From an uncultured Collinsella sp. (GTDB taxonomy: Bacteria; Actinomycetota; Coriobacteriia; Coriobacteriales; Coriobacteriaceae): a DNA stretch of 23,825 nt. The notes below the pieces were generated by a model that was not told where the DNA came from, made no database searches, and was given only the letters and a program-made list of their open reading frames with translations. Of the stretch, positions 10,179 to 17,919 are shown piece after piece. The number at the start of each line of letters is the position of its first letter. Positions within the stretch are counted from its first letter, which is position 1. The stretch spans positions 1-23,825 of the forward strand of contig CAKUEZ010000024.1 in assembly GCA_934646965.1 (NCBI GenBank), given 5' to 3'. The translations under genes and the position numbers were made by a program.

Positions 10179-11188
10179 TAGTAGGCCCACATGGCTTCGA
10201 TTTCGTTGAGGACTTCTACGACGCCCCAGCGGCGAGCGCTGCGGCTGGGCGAATTGGGGTCGTAGACGCCGATCTGGTCGACGTCGTCAATGCCGTAGAG
10301 CACGATGTAGTGGCCCACGCTGGTAAACGTGCCAGGACGCACGGCGGCAATCACAGGTGCGCCCGAGCGCAGTGCTTGGGTCATCGAGGTGCGGTCGTTA
10401 TAGAGCTGCGTTCCGTTGAGTCCCAGCCGCCATGCGCCGCTGGTCATAAACGACCATTCGGTGGCTCCGGTGGGGGCGTAGTTGCCGGCTTCGGAAAGCG
10501 CGCACATATCGGCCGGCGTCATATCGGTGTGTCCGGTTTTAAAGATATAGACCATGGTGAGGCAGGTGGGGCCGCAGCCGTTTTGGCGGATGGTGCCGCC
10601 GGCATAGGGCAGCTCCGACCATGCGGGGTCAATCTGGTAGATGTGCGGCATGGTGCCGGCGCCCCACTGCGAGCGCGGAGTCGAAAAAGCAAATGAGTAC
10701 CCGGGCGCGACCGGGGCTTTGAGGAGCTTTTCCTCGGCGGCGGGCTCCAGGCCGGCCGAGCCATGCGAGGCGCACGATCCAAGATATACAAAGGTCAGAC
10801 ATGCTATGACGGAGCACAGGGCAAGGCAGAGGCGATGAATCTGCGGATTGGCAATCCCGGCGCGTCCCATAGACCGCGGCTGCTTTGCGCCGCGCCCGCG
10901 ATGGGGCTTCGAAAAAGAGCGGTGGATGAAATTGTCGGGCTTTCGTCGGTTATTATTTCGCTGCCGAGACGCTTCGGTCCGGCGTTGACGGGTGTCCGGG
11001 CGCGGGCGATCCGCCTGACGTGCGTTGGCGCCCTGCGGCCGAGACGACGGGGGACGTTCCTGCGAACGCTGCGAGGGCTCTAGGCCCTGCAGTTCGCTAT
11101 CGTCAGAAGCGCTCTGGGATGTTGGCGTGGTACGCCCGGCAAGGCGAACGCTTCGCTGCCGTTCGCCGTCGTTGTATTCGTATGCCAT
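10175..11188 (-). CDS. Membrane-anchored C39-like cysteine peptidase
   Basis: A 337-residue protein with a long Arg/Ser/Pro-rich, disordered, probably cytoplasmic N-terminus (1-115), one membrane segment (about 117-137) and an extracytoplasmic C-terminal peptidase domain. The family signature is NGCGPTCLTMV (C205 as nucleophile), with GHYIVLYGI (H293) and VYDPN (D310) completing the triad, matching the peptidase_C39_2 type. It probably cleaves peptides or cell-wall-linked substrates at the outer face. Unlike bacteriocin-processing C39 peptidases it has no ABC transporter fused or adjacent. ATG at 11188 has GAGGCGG just upstream on the minus strand. It is the only minus-strand gene and separates arcC from the permease. 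The 115-residue basic tail is unusual for a peptidase of this type. Confidence 0.85.
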   Translation of the reverse strand: MAYEYNDGERQRSVRLAGRTTPTSQSASDDSELQGLEPSQRSQERPPSSRPQGANARQADRPRPDTRQRRTEASRQRNNNRRKPDNFIHRSFSKPHRGRGAKQPRSMGRAGIANPQIHRLCLALCSVIACLTFVYLGSCASHGSAGLEPAAEEKLLKAPVAPGYSFAFSTPRSQWGAGTMPHIYQIDPAWSELPYAGGTIRQNGCGPTCLTMVYIFKTGHTDMTPADMCALSEAGNYAPTGATEWSFMTSGAWRLGLNGTQLYNDRTSMTQALRSGAPVIAAVRPGTFTSVGHYIVLYGIDDVDQIGVYDPNSPSRSARRWGVVEVLNEIEAMWAYY

Positions 11189-11518
11189 TTGTACCGCCTC
11201 GTCTCGTGTATAACCCGTCTATCCTACAAAAAAGACGTGCAGCAAATGAGGACGTAGTCCAAAGCCTCGGTAAGCGGTGCGAATGGGGCAAAGGGGACCG
11301 TTGCTACACCATGCGAGTTTTCGCCCGTATCAATTACAGTCAATCGCCGCTCGTCTTAAAAACGGCGCCGTTCGTTGCGCGGTTCTGCCTTCGGTCGAGC
11401 CATAAACGGCAGCGCGCCGCCGAGGCCGTATTGTAAAGCCACGAAATAAAAGCGCACGGTCAGACAGGCCGCGCAAGGGGTGACGCCAAGGAGCGTCAAA
11501 AAGGAAAGGAGGGGAACA
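11189..11518. other. 330-nt divergent intergenic region between the C39 peptidase and the permease
   Basis: On the minus strand a -10-like TTATAC (complement of 11207-11212) precedes the peptidase start. For the permease I see no convincing promoter, only short dyads: the palindrome AACGGCGCCGTT (11361-11372) and TGACGC/GCGTCA (11481-11498), whose right arm ends 6 nt before the ribosome-binding site (AAAGGAGGGG, 11505-11514). No ORF in this stretch looks coding. Confidence 0.45.
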
Positions 11519-12970
11519 ATGGCGGACAAGAACGCAGAGGTTGCAGTCGAGGATAACGGCGGTATGAAGAAAACGCTCTCGCTCTGGAACTTCTTCACCA
11601 TCGGTTTTGGTGCCATCATCGGTACCGGCTGGGTTCTGCAGGTCGGCGACTGGATGGTCGTGGGCGGCGGTCCCGTTCCCGCTATGATCGCATTCCTCTT
11701 GGGTGCAATCTTCCTCGTGCCCGTCGGAGCTGTTTTCGGTGAGCTCACGGCTGCTATCCCCATCTCGGGCGGCATCGTCGAGTACGTCGACCGTAGCTTT
11801 GGCCGTACGCTGAGCTACATCACCGGTTGGCTCCTGGCTTTGGGCAACGGCATTCTGTGCCCGTGGGAGGCCATCGCCATCTCGACCCTCGTGTCCGAGA
11901 TGTTCGGCAGCCTGCCCGGTCTTGAGTGGCTGCGCGCCGTCAAGCTCTACACCATCCTGGGCGCCGACGTTTACCTGTTCCCGACGCTGATCGCGCTCGG
12001 CTTTGCAGTCTACGTCATCTTCCTCAACTTCCGCGGTGCCAGCTCGGCCGCCAAGCTCCAGGCCTTCCTGACCAAGGCTTTGCTCTGCGGCATGCTGCTC
12101 GCCATGGGCGTCTCGCTGTTCACCGGCTCGCCGGACAACGCCATGCCCGTGTTCTCCCAGGTCACCGGTGCTGGCGGCGGTAAGGCCGCTACCGAGAGCA
12201 CCAGCCTGTTCGCCGGCATCGTGTCGGTTCTGGTTCTGACCCCGTTCTTCTACGCCGGCTTCGACACCATTCCCCAGCAGGCTGAGGAAGCGGCCGAGGG
12301 CCTCAACTGGAACAAGTTCGGCAAGATCATCTCCCTGGCCCTGCTGGCCGCCGGCGGTTTCTACATGGTCTGCATCTACTCGTTTGGCACCATCCTCGAC
12401 TGGCACGAGTTCGTTAAGAGCCCGGTTCCCGCGCTCGCCTGCCTCAAGGGCATCAACATGCTCCTGTATCTGGCCATGCTCGTCATCGCCACGCTTGGAC
12501 CCATGGGCCCCATGAACTCCTTCTACGGCGCCACGAGCCGCATCATGCTCGCCATGGGCCGCAAGGGCCAGCTGCCCGAGCAGTTCGCCGAGGTCGATCC
12601 CAACTCCGGCGCTCCCAAGCTCGCCTGCGTCGTCCTGGGCGTCATCACCGTCGTCGGTCCGTTCCTGGGCAAGAACATGCTCATCCCTCTGACCAACGTG
12701 TCGGCTCTCGCCTTTATCTTCTCCTGCGGTATGGTCGCCCTCGCTTGCCTGCGCATGCGCTTCACCGAGCCCGACCTGCCTCGTCCCTACGAGGTGCCCG
12801 GTGGCAAGTTTGGCATCTGCCTCGCTATCGGCGCCTGCGCCATCATCATCGGCCTGCTCGTGATCCCGTTCTCTCCCGCCTCCCTCAACATGGTGGAGTG
12901 GAGCATCGTGATCGGCTGGCTGGCCATCGGCCTGGCTCTCATGGCCTTCACCAATTCCCGCAAAAAGTAA
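11519..12970 (+). CDS. APC-superfamily amino-acid permease
   Basis: A 483-residue integral membrane protein with about 12 hydrophobic segments, normal for APC amino-acid/polyamine transporters. The TM1 motif GAIIGTGW (31-38) forms the substrate carboxyl-binding bend in this family, and FYAGFDTIPQQAEEA (244-258) is the conserved TM6 region. It is a secondary transporter, either proton-coupled or an exchanger. The substrate cannot be read from sequence. ATG 11519 is chosen because of the strong AAAGGAGGGG at 11505-11514; an upstream in-frame start at 11480 overlaps a small hairpin and lacks such a site. The amidohydrolase follows after 131 nt with no T-tract terminator between, so the two are probably one transcript and the permease may import that enzyme's substrate. 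Confidence 0.92.
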   Translation: MADKNAEVAVEDNGGMKKTLSLWNFFTIGFGAIIGTGWVLQVGDWMVVGGGPVPAMIAFLLGAIFLVPVGAVFGELTAAIPISGGIVEYVDRSFGRTLSYITGWLLALGNGILCPWEAIAISTLVSEMFGSLPGLEWLRAVKLYTILGADVYLFPTLIALGFAVYVIFLNFRGASSAAKLQAFLTKALLCGMLLAMGVSLFTGSPDNAMPVFSQVTGAGGGKAATESTSLFAGIVSVLVLTPFFYAGFDTIPQQAEEAAEGLNWNKFGKIISLALLAAGGFYMVCIYSFGTILDWHEFVKSPVPALACLKGINMLLYLAMLVIATLGPMGPMNSFYGATSRIMLAMGRKGQLPEQFAEVDPNSGAPKLACVVLGVITVVGPFLGKNMLIPLTNVSALAFIFSCGMVALACLRMRFTEPDLPRPYEVPGGKFGICLAIGACAIIIGLLVIPFSPASLNMVEWSIVIGWLAIGLALMAFTNSRKK

Positions 12971-12990
12971 CGCCTAGCCGGGGCGGATCA

Positions 12991-13019
12991 GGTGCGCGGG
13001 ACCCTCTCTTCCGCGCACC
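12991..13019 (+). other. Intercistronic hairpin between permease and amidohydrolase
   Basis: GGTGCGCGG (12991-12999) pairs with CCGCGCACC (13011-13019) around an 11-nt loop. No T-tract follows, so it more likely stabilises the permease message or separates expression of the two genes than terminates. Confidence 0.55.
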
Positions 13020-13047
13020 GAACCCGGCACCACTTGGGTAGCTTTGT

Positions 13048-13097
13048 GAGGCCTTAACCCAACACGGCCTCGCCCACTATATGGATCCATAAGGAGG
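13048..13097 (+). promoter_or_regulatory. Dyads and ribosome-binding site before the amidohydrolase
   Basis: GAGGCC (13048-13053) can pair with GGCCTC (13066-13071). The perfect palindrome TATGGATCCATA (13080-13091) touches the strong AAGGAGG (13091-13097) that sets ATG 13102. Structure this close to the ribosome site could tune translation. Confidence 0.45.
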
Positions 13098-13101
13098 AAC
13101 C

Positions 13102-14379
13102 ATGTCCACTAAGTATGCAATCGTTGGCGGCAAGCTCATCGACGGCACCGGCGCCGAGCCGGTCGAGAACTCTCTCGTTCTCGTCGACGACAACGGCAAG
13201 ATTGAGTATGCCGGCGTCATGCAGGACCTTCCCGAGGGCATTGAGGTTATCGACGCCGCCGGCAAGACCGTCCTTCCCGGCCTGATCGACACCCACCTGC
13301 ACTTCTCGGGCAACCTGACCGACGATGACACCGACTGGGTCATGCAGCCGCTCCTCGAGAAGCAGGCCGTCGCCGTCAAGCAGGCCTATGACTGCCTCAC
13401 CCACGGCCTCACCACCGTCTGCGAGATCGGCCGCTTTGGCATCCAGATTCGCGACTGCATCGACAAGGGCGTCTTTAAGGGCCCGCGCGTTCTGGCTACC
13501 GGCCTTGGCTTCTGCCGCGTTGCCGGCCACGGCGACTCCCACCACTGCACCCAGGAGCTCAACAAGGAATCGCACCCCTGGGGCGACCAGGTCGACGGTC
13601 CTTGGGATCTGCGCAAGGCTGTCCGTCGTCGCCTGCGTGAGAACCCCGACGCCATCAAGATCTGGGCTACCGGTGGCGGCATCTGGCGCTGGGACTCCGG
13701 TCGCGACCAACACTACTGCTCCGAGGAGATCCAGGCCGTGGTCGAAGAGGCCAAGATGGTCGGCATCCCCGTGTGGAGCCACTGCTACAACAACCACGCC
13801 GCTGCCTACGATTCCGTCCGCTTTGGCTGCGAGCAGCTGATTCACGGCTTCGACATCGATGAGCGCACCATGGACCTCATGGCCGAGCAGGGTACCTTCT
13901 TTACCCCGACGATTGCCTTCCTGCCCACCTGGTACTCCACCTATCCGCCCGTCTACGTCCCCGAGCTGCACGACAAGTACGAGGGCACCCTGGTCGAGAA
14001 GGAGCTGCAGCGCAACTATGACTGCCTGCGCGAGGCCAAGAAGCGCGGCGTCGTCATGACGATCGGCTCCGACTCCTTCTCCTTCGTCACCCCGTACGGC
14101 AACTGCTCCATCGAGGAGATGTACGAGTTCGTCGACAAGATCGGCTTCACCCCGGTCGAGACCATCACCTGCGCCACCCTCAACGGTGCCAAGATGTGCC
14201 ACATCGAGGACGAGACCGGTTCCATCGAGGCCGGCAAGTGCGCCGACCTGCTGGTCGTCAACGGTGACGTCGCCGCCGACATCCACGTGCTCAACACCGA
14301 CAACATGGACGTCATCATGAAGGACGGTTGGATTGTCGAGGCCGGCACCTTCGGCGAAGCCAACAAGTACAGCGCGTAG
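13102..14379 (+). CDS. Metal-dependent amidohydrolase, prolidase/imidazolonepropionase-like
   Basis: A 425-residue enzyme of the amidohydrolase superfamily (COG1228-like). The N-terminal beta-sandwich (1-55) is followed by the barrel with metal ligands DTHLHF (H65, H67), the carboxylated-lysine candidate K186 in IKIWATGGG, H227 in WSHCYN, H248 in IHGFD and D324 in IGSDS; the C-terminal strand motif GSIEAGKCADLLVV closes the sandwich. This ligand set implies a binuclear site that hydrolyses C-N bonds in peptides, N-acyl amino acids or cyclic amides. Characterised relatives include Xaa-Pro and Xaa-Arg dipeptidases, so a dipeptide or N-blocked amino acid is plausible, but the substrate is not determined. 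It follows the APC permease and shares its codon style; no signal peptide, so cytoplasmic. Confidence 0.9.
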   Translation: MSTKYAIVGGKLIDGTGAEPVENSLVLVDDNGKIEYAGVMQDLPEGIEVIDAAGKTVLPGLIDTHLHFSGNLTDDDTDWVMQPLLEKQAVAVKQAYDCLTHGLTTVCEIGRFGIQIRDCIDKGVFKGPRVLATGLGFCRVAGHGDSHHCTQELNKESHPWGDQVDGPWDLRKAVRRRLRENPDAIKIWATGGGIWRWDSGRDQHYCSEEIQAVVEEAKMVGIPVWSHCYNNHAAAYDSVRFGCEQLIHGFDIDERTMDLMAEQGTFFTPTIAFLPTWYSTYPPVYVPELHDKYEGTLVEKELQRNYDCLREAKKRGVVMTIGSDSFSFVTPYGNCSIEEMYEFVDKIGFTPVETITCATLNGAKMCHIEDETGSIEAGKCADLLVVNGDVAADIHVLNTDNMDVIMKDGWIVEAGTFGEANKYSA

Positions 14380-14420
14380 GCTACCGTTCATCGATGGCTG
14401 GATGTAAATCAAAGAAAGTG

Positions 14421-14435
14421 ATTGCATAATGCAAT
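14421..14435. promoter_or_regulatory. Perfect dyad ATTGCAT-A-ATGCAAT overlapping a -10-like box
   Basis: The 7-bp arms (14421-14427, 14429-14435) are exact reverse complements. CATAAT (14425-14430) inside it resembles the -10 of neighbouring genes (GCATAATG also at 16703). The dyad could be an operator over the promoter of the downstream sensor kinase. No good -35 is visible. Confidence 0.4.
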
Positions 14436-14466
14436 GGAGAGGGTCGCTTGCGGCCCTCTTTATTGC
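14431..14466 (+). terminator. Terminator hairpin after the amidohydrolase, in the sensor-kinase leader
   Basis: GCAAT (14431-14435) and ATTGC (14462-14466) flank the core stem AGAGGGTCGC/GCGGCCCTCT (14438-14459, one wobble, TT loop), with TTTATT on the 3' side. It ends the permease-amidohydrolase transcript. If transcription starts near 14437, it would also lie at the 5' end of the sensor-kinase mRNA. Confidence 0.75.
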
Positions 14467-14496
14467 TATGGGTGCGTTAGTCAGAAGGGGATGACG

Positions 14497-15882
14497 GTGG
14501 ATTTCAATAGGCTGATCTTGGGCAAAAGCTATAACTCGACCAAGGTCTTTCGTACCGCTCAGCATGTGGTCCAGGCTATTTTGCTTGGCGTTGTCGTTCC
14601 GCTGCTCATTCTGCTGCTTATCTGGGATTTAACCGATAATCCCAATCCCGTTCCGGCCGTTGTCGTCATTGCCGGCTTGGTCATGCTGTGCTTTTTCTTC
14701 TCGTATGTCTTTGTGGTGCCCGACGACCTCACGTCGAGCGCTACCGACCGCACGCTCGCCATCGCCTCAAAAATATTCGCCTATACGTCGCGCGGCTTAA
14801 CGCCCGAGGCGGCCCTGGGTGCCTCCAAGATCATCCTGTCCGAGACCTTTGCCTCGGCCATTTGCTTTACCGACGGCAGGCAGGTGCTGGCAAGCTGGGG
14901 CGAGGATTCGGCAAAGTGCCCCGCCGGCACCCCGGTCGTGCTCAAGACCACGCTCAACGTGATTGAGTCTGGCGAGCAGAGTGTGTTTTCGCGCGACGCC
15001 TCGTCCGAGACGGGTGGCTACTTTCCCCGCCTGCGCGCCGGCATTGTCGCGCCGCTTACCGTGCGCGGGCATTGCGTGGGCACGCTCGAGCTGTACTATC
15101 CCCGCCTGAGCAGCATCGATATGCGCCAGACGGCCCTTGCCTCGGGCTTTGCCGATCTCATCTCCACGCAGCTTGCGAGCTTTGAGCTCGAGCGCCAGGA
15201 CGAGCTCACAGCCCGCGTTGAGCTTCGCGCCCTGCAGTCGCAGGTCGACCCGCATTTTCTATTCAATACCATCAGCACTATCGTGTCGCTCGTGCGAACC
15301 GAGCCCGACAAGGCCAGGTCGCTGCTCATCGATTTTTCCAATTATTACCGTCAGACGCTTTCTGACTCCGATACGCTCACCACGCTCGAGCACGAGGTGG
15401 AACAGGGCACTCGTTATATCAATCTTATGCAGGCCCGTTATGGCGACGGCCGTCTGCGCGTTTCGGTCGATATCGACTTCGAGGTGCGCGACAGCATGGT
15501 GCCGCCGTTTATCTTGCAGCCGTTGCTCGAAAACTGCATCAAGCACGCGCAGCGCGAGACCGAGCCGCTTTCTATTCATGTAAGGGCTTTCGAGACCGAT
15601 GACGGCCTGGAGATTATCGTCGAAGATGACGGCATCGGCATGAGCGAGGAAGTCTGCGCTCATCTGTTCGAGCAGCATAGACGGGAGGAGCCCGAGAGCA
15701 TTACTGCCGACGGCTCCATTAAACGAGGCTGCGGGCTGGCGCTCTTTAACGTTCTTCAGCGCATCCATTTCTTTTACGGAGAAGATTCCGGCATGCGCGT
15801 GGAGTCCCAGGAGGGCGTGGGGACGCAGGTCATCGTTGAGTTGAATGGTGAACCGCATGAGCCGGCGCCGATGACGGCGTAG
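14497..15882 (+). CDS. LytS-type sensor histidine kinase, copy 1
   Basis: A 461-residue sensor that autophosphorylates and signals to the LytTR regulator directly downstream. Layout: two membrane segments (about 22-45 and 52-74), a GAF-like sensor region (about 90-205), a coiled linker, the His_kinase box SQVDPHFLFNT (H253) and an HATPase_c domain with LLENCIKHA (N346), EDDGIGM (376-382) and GCGLAL (411-416). Most LytS proteins read NPHFLFN; here the first Asn is Asp. Start choice: AAGGGG at 14485-14490 lies 6 nt before GTG 14497 but directly abuts ATG 14491, so GTG 14497 fits better; ATG 14491 is the alternative (463 residues) and TTG 14422 would run through the terminator. The regulator starts 33 nt after the stop. 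It is paralogous to the kinase at 20526. Confidence 0.92.
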   Translation: MDFNRLILGKSYNSTKVFRTAQHVVQAILLGVVVPLLILLLIWDLTDNPNPVPAVVVIAGLVMLCFFFSYVFVVPDDLTSSATDRTLAIASKIFAYTSRGLTPEAALGASKIILSETFASAICFTDGRQVLASWGEDSAKCPAGTPVVLKTTLNVIESGEQSVFSRDASSETGGYFPRLRAGIVAPLTVRGHCVGTLELYYPRLSSIDMRQTALASGFADLISTQLASFELERQDELTARVELRALQSQVDPHFLFNTISTIVSLVRTEPDKARSLLIDFSNYYRQTLSDSDTLTTLEHEVEQGTRYINLMQARYGDGRLRVSVDIDFEVRDSMVPPFILQPLLENCIKHAQRETEPLSIHVRAFETDDGLEIIVEDDGIGMSEEVCAHLFEQHRREEPESITADGSIKRGCGLALFNVLQRIHFFYGEDSGMRVESQEGVGTQVIVELNGEPHEPAPMTA

Positions 15883-15915
15883 CATGCGAGTGTATTGAGA
15901 AGAGAGGAAGCGGAC

Positions 15916-16650
15916 ATGTCCGAGGGCTGGAACATCCTAGTGGTTGATGACGAGCCTCCCATTAGGGCTGAACTACGCTATCTGTTAGAGAGGGATGCGC
16001 GCGTGGGACAGATTGCCGAGGCGGGCAATGTTACCGAGGCGGTGGAATCGATTCTGTCGAACAAGCCCGACGTGCTGTTCTTGGACATTACTATGCCGGG
16101 CCGCTCGGGGATTGAGCTTGCCGAGACGTTGCAGAACCTAAAAAGACCGCCGCTGGTGGTCTTTGTGACGGCGTTTGCCGAGTACGCTGCCGATGCTTAT
16201 AACCTCGATGCCGTCGACTACGTGGTCAAGCCCGTTGAGGACGCGCGCCTGACGAAGGCACTCGACAAGATTGAGGCTGCCTTGGGCGTCCGCCGCGTCG
16301 TCCAGGCTCCGCGTCAGCCGCTGCGCTTGACGGCAGATCGCGGGGGCAAGAAGGTGTTCATTCCCGTTGCGGATGTCTGTTACTTTGAGGCGCGCGCCGA
16401 TTTTTGCAACGCCATCTGTCCCGAGGGGACGTACCTCATCAACGAATCGATCTCCTCGCTTGAGCGGCGCTTGGCGCTCGAGGGCTTCATCCGCGTCCAT
16501 CGCAGCTATCTGGTCAATTTGGAGGACGTGCATAACGTTGAAGTCGGCTCCACGGGCCTGATGGAGTTGAGGCTCGATCGCGTGGACTCGACTGTGCCGG
16601 TGTCCCGTCGTCGCGCCGCCGAGGTCAAGTCGCACTTGGGGCTTGCATAA
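15916..16650 (+). CDS. LytTR-family response regulator, copy 1
   Basis: A 244-residue regulator. The receiver domain (about 5-120) has the acidic pair D11/D12, phosphoacceptor D57 (LFLDITMPG), T85 and K105 (YVVKP). The C-terminal LytTR DNA-binding domain (about 142-244) shows FIPVADVCYFEA, RVHRSYLVNLEDV and VPVSRRRAAEVK. LytTR domains bind tandem 9-10 bp repeats through a beta-sheet fold and commonly control cell-envelope, uptake or quorum genes. ATG 15916 is supported by GAGAGGAAG at 15900-15908; a TTG at 15895 is not. It forms an operon with the sensor kinase at 14497. The regulated genes cannot be named; the adjacent phospholipase-like gene is a candidate by position only. Confidence 0.95.
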   Translation: MSEGWNILVVDDEPPIRAELRYLLERDARVGQIAEAGNVTEAVESILSNKPDVLFLDITMPGRSGIELAETLQNLKRPPLVVFVTAFAEYAADAYNLDAVDYVVKPVEDARLTKALDKIEAALGVRRVVQAPRQPLRLTADRGGKKVFIPVADVCYFEARADFCNAICPEGTYLINESISSLERRLALEGFIRVHRSYLVNLEDVHNVEVGSTGLMELRLDRVDSTVPVSRRRAAEVKSHLGLA

Positions 16651-16703
16651 GAGCCCGCGTGTCATCGTTTGCCACCGTAGGTTTGGCATGGCTGTGGGGT
16701 GGG

Positions 16704-16709
16704 CATAAT
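16704..16709 (+). promoter_or_regulatory. -10-like CATAAT upstream of the phospholipase-like gene
   Basis: CATAAT in the context GGGCATAATGG lies 33 nt before the start codon. TTGGCA at 16683 is a possible -35 but the spacer is only 15 nt. Confidence 0.3.
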
Positions 16710-16741
16710 GGATTGCATCGAATGAAATCGAAAGGATTATC

Positions 16742-17686
16742 ATGCCCGCGCTTATCACCCATCATCTATTTGGCGAGGAAAGCATCGAGCGTCTGCCGCA
16801 GGGCGTTATCACGTCTGACGAGGAGCGCATTGCTTTTATCCTGGGCAACCAGGGTCCCGACCCGTTTTTCTTCCACATTCTGACGCCGCGCGTTTCCGAC
16901 TGCACGCTGCTGGCGCAGGTTATGCACCGCTCGCGCATGTCGCGCCAGCTCTCGTGCCTACGCGACGGCGTGTCCCATCTGCTTCCGCGCGATGCCAACC
17001 TTGGCCGCGCCTTTGCGCTTGGCCTGCTGTCGCACTACGTGCTCGACCGCAATGCCCATCCCTTTGTCTACGAGCAGCAGTTTGGCATCGTTGAGTCCGA
17101 TCCCGAGCTGGAGGATTCGAGCAGCCAGGTCCATGCGGTGCTCGAGAGCGACCTGGATGTGCTGATGCTGCAGATCAAGCGCGACGGCGCCACGGTCGAC
17201 GACTATCCGCCGGCGGGCGAGATCGTTACCACCGACCGTATCAATCGCGTGGCCGGCGTGCTGATGAGCTATGTCGCCGGGCGCGTGTATGGGATCGATA
17301 TCCCGGCGGGGGAGTATGGCGCCGCCGTTGCCGACATGCAGCTGCTCTATCGCGCCGTTGAGCCGGCCGGTTCGGTCAAGACGCGCGCAATTGCCCTGGT
17401 CGAGGGTCTGGTGCACGACTACTCGCTGCTCGATGGCCTTGCTCACCGCGTGACGACCGAGCTGCCCGAGCGTACCGGCAACCTGGGCCATCTGTCCTGG
17501 AAGAACCCCTTTACCGATGAGGTCTCGAATGAGAGCTTCCCCGAGGTCTTCGACCGCGCGCTGGTCGATTACGAGTGCACGGTCGCCCGCTTTATCGAGA
17601 CCGGCGACATGGAGGCCGTGACCAGCCATGTCAACTACAGCGGTCGCGTGCTTGGCGTCGACGAGGAGTTCGACCGCGAGGAATAA
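16742..17686 (+). CDS. Zinc-dependent phospholipase C-like protein
   Basis: A 314-residue protein of the zinc-dependent phospholipase C / S1-P1 nuclease-like fold. Bacillus PC-PLC ligates zinc through Asp55, His118-x3-Asp122, His128 and His142-x3-Glu146. This protein has NQGPDPFFF (D40), SHYVLDRNAHPF (H98-x3-D102, H106) and QVHAVLESD (H131-x3-E135), the same spacing, plus N-terminal H7/H8. Metal binding is therefore likely; hydrolysis of phospholipids is not proven. Secreted PLCs carry a signal peptide, but this one starts MPALITHHLFGEE with none, so it may act in the cytoplasm on another phosphoester. ATG 16742 has GAAAGGA at 16729-16735. It is followed by a nested inverted repeat without a T-tract. 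Confidence 0.8.
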   Translation: MPALITHHLFGEESIERLPQGVITSDEERIAFILGNQGPDPFFFHILTPRVSDCTLLAQVMHRSRMSRQLSCLRDGVSHLLPRDANLGRAFALGLLSHYVLDRNAHPFVYEQQFGIVESDPELEDSSSQVHAVLESDLDVLMLQIKRDGATVDDYPPAGEIVTTDRINRVAGVLMSYVAGRVYGIDIPAGEYGAAVADMQLLYRAVEPAGSVKTRAIALVEGLVHDYSLLDGLAHRVTTELPERTGNLGHLSWKNPFTDEVSNESFPEVFDRALVDYECTVARFIETGDMEAVTSHVNYSGRVLGVDEEFDREE

Positions 17687-17715
17687 CAAGCCGCCTTGTC
17701 CACGCCTCCCAATAA

Positions 17716-17780
17716 GTTGCGGTGGAATAGTTCCTGAATGAAGCCTCCGGAGGGCTAAACAGGAACTATTTCAGCGCAAC
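17716..17780. repeat. 65-nt nested inverted-repeat element after the phospholipase-like gene
   Basis: Outer arms 17716-17736 and 17760-17780 match as reverse complements at 19 of 21 positions, including a run of 11 perfect pairs next to the loop. The 23-nt interior contains its own dyad centred on CCTCCGGAGG (17744-17753). No T-tract follows. It has the same plan as the elements at 8448-8572 and 23389-23533 but shares no obvious sequence with them. Confidence 0.75.
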
Positions 17781-17872
17781 AGCGTTGATGGGATGGTGTT
17801 TCGCCCTGCAAGTCCGTATGGCCGCCCCTGTCCCTTTGCCGAATCCTTACCGGCGCTTCTGGACAATTGGGG

Positions 17873-17878
17873 TACGAT
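17873..17878 (+). promoter_or_regulatory. -10-like TACGAT upstream of the MFS transporter
   Basis: TACGAT in the context GGGGTACGATGAAC lies 41 nt before the start codon and resembles GGGGTACAATAAAC before nifJ. No clear -35 box at 16-18 nt. Confidence 0.3.
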
Positions 17879-17919
17879 GAACTAACTGCATATCGGGCGG
17901 ATACGAAGGGGCCCTGTCC

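Noticed and set aside
13054..14565. A 503-codon minus-strand frame opposite the amidohydrolase
   Set aside because: Same codon-bias shadow; no recognisable motif or ribosome site, and it overlaps a fully supported enzyme gene.
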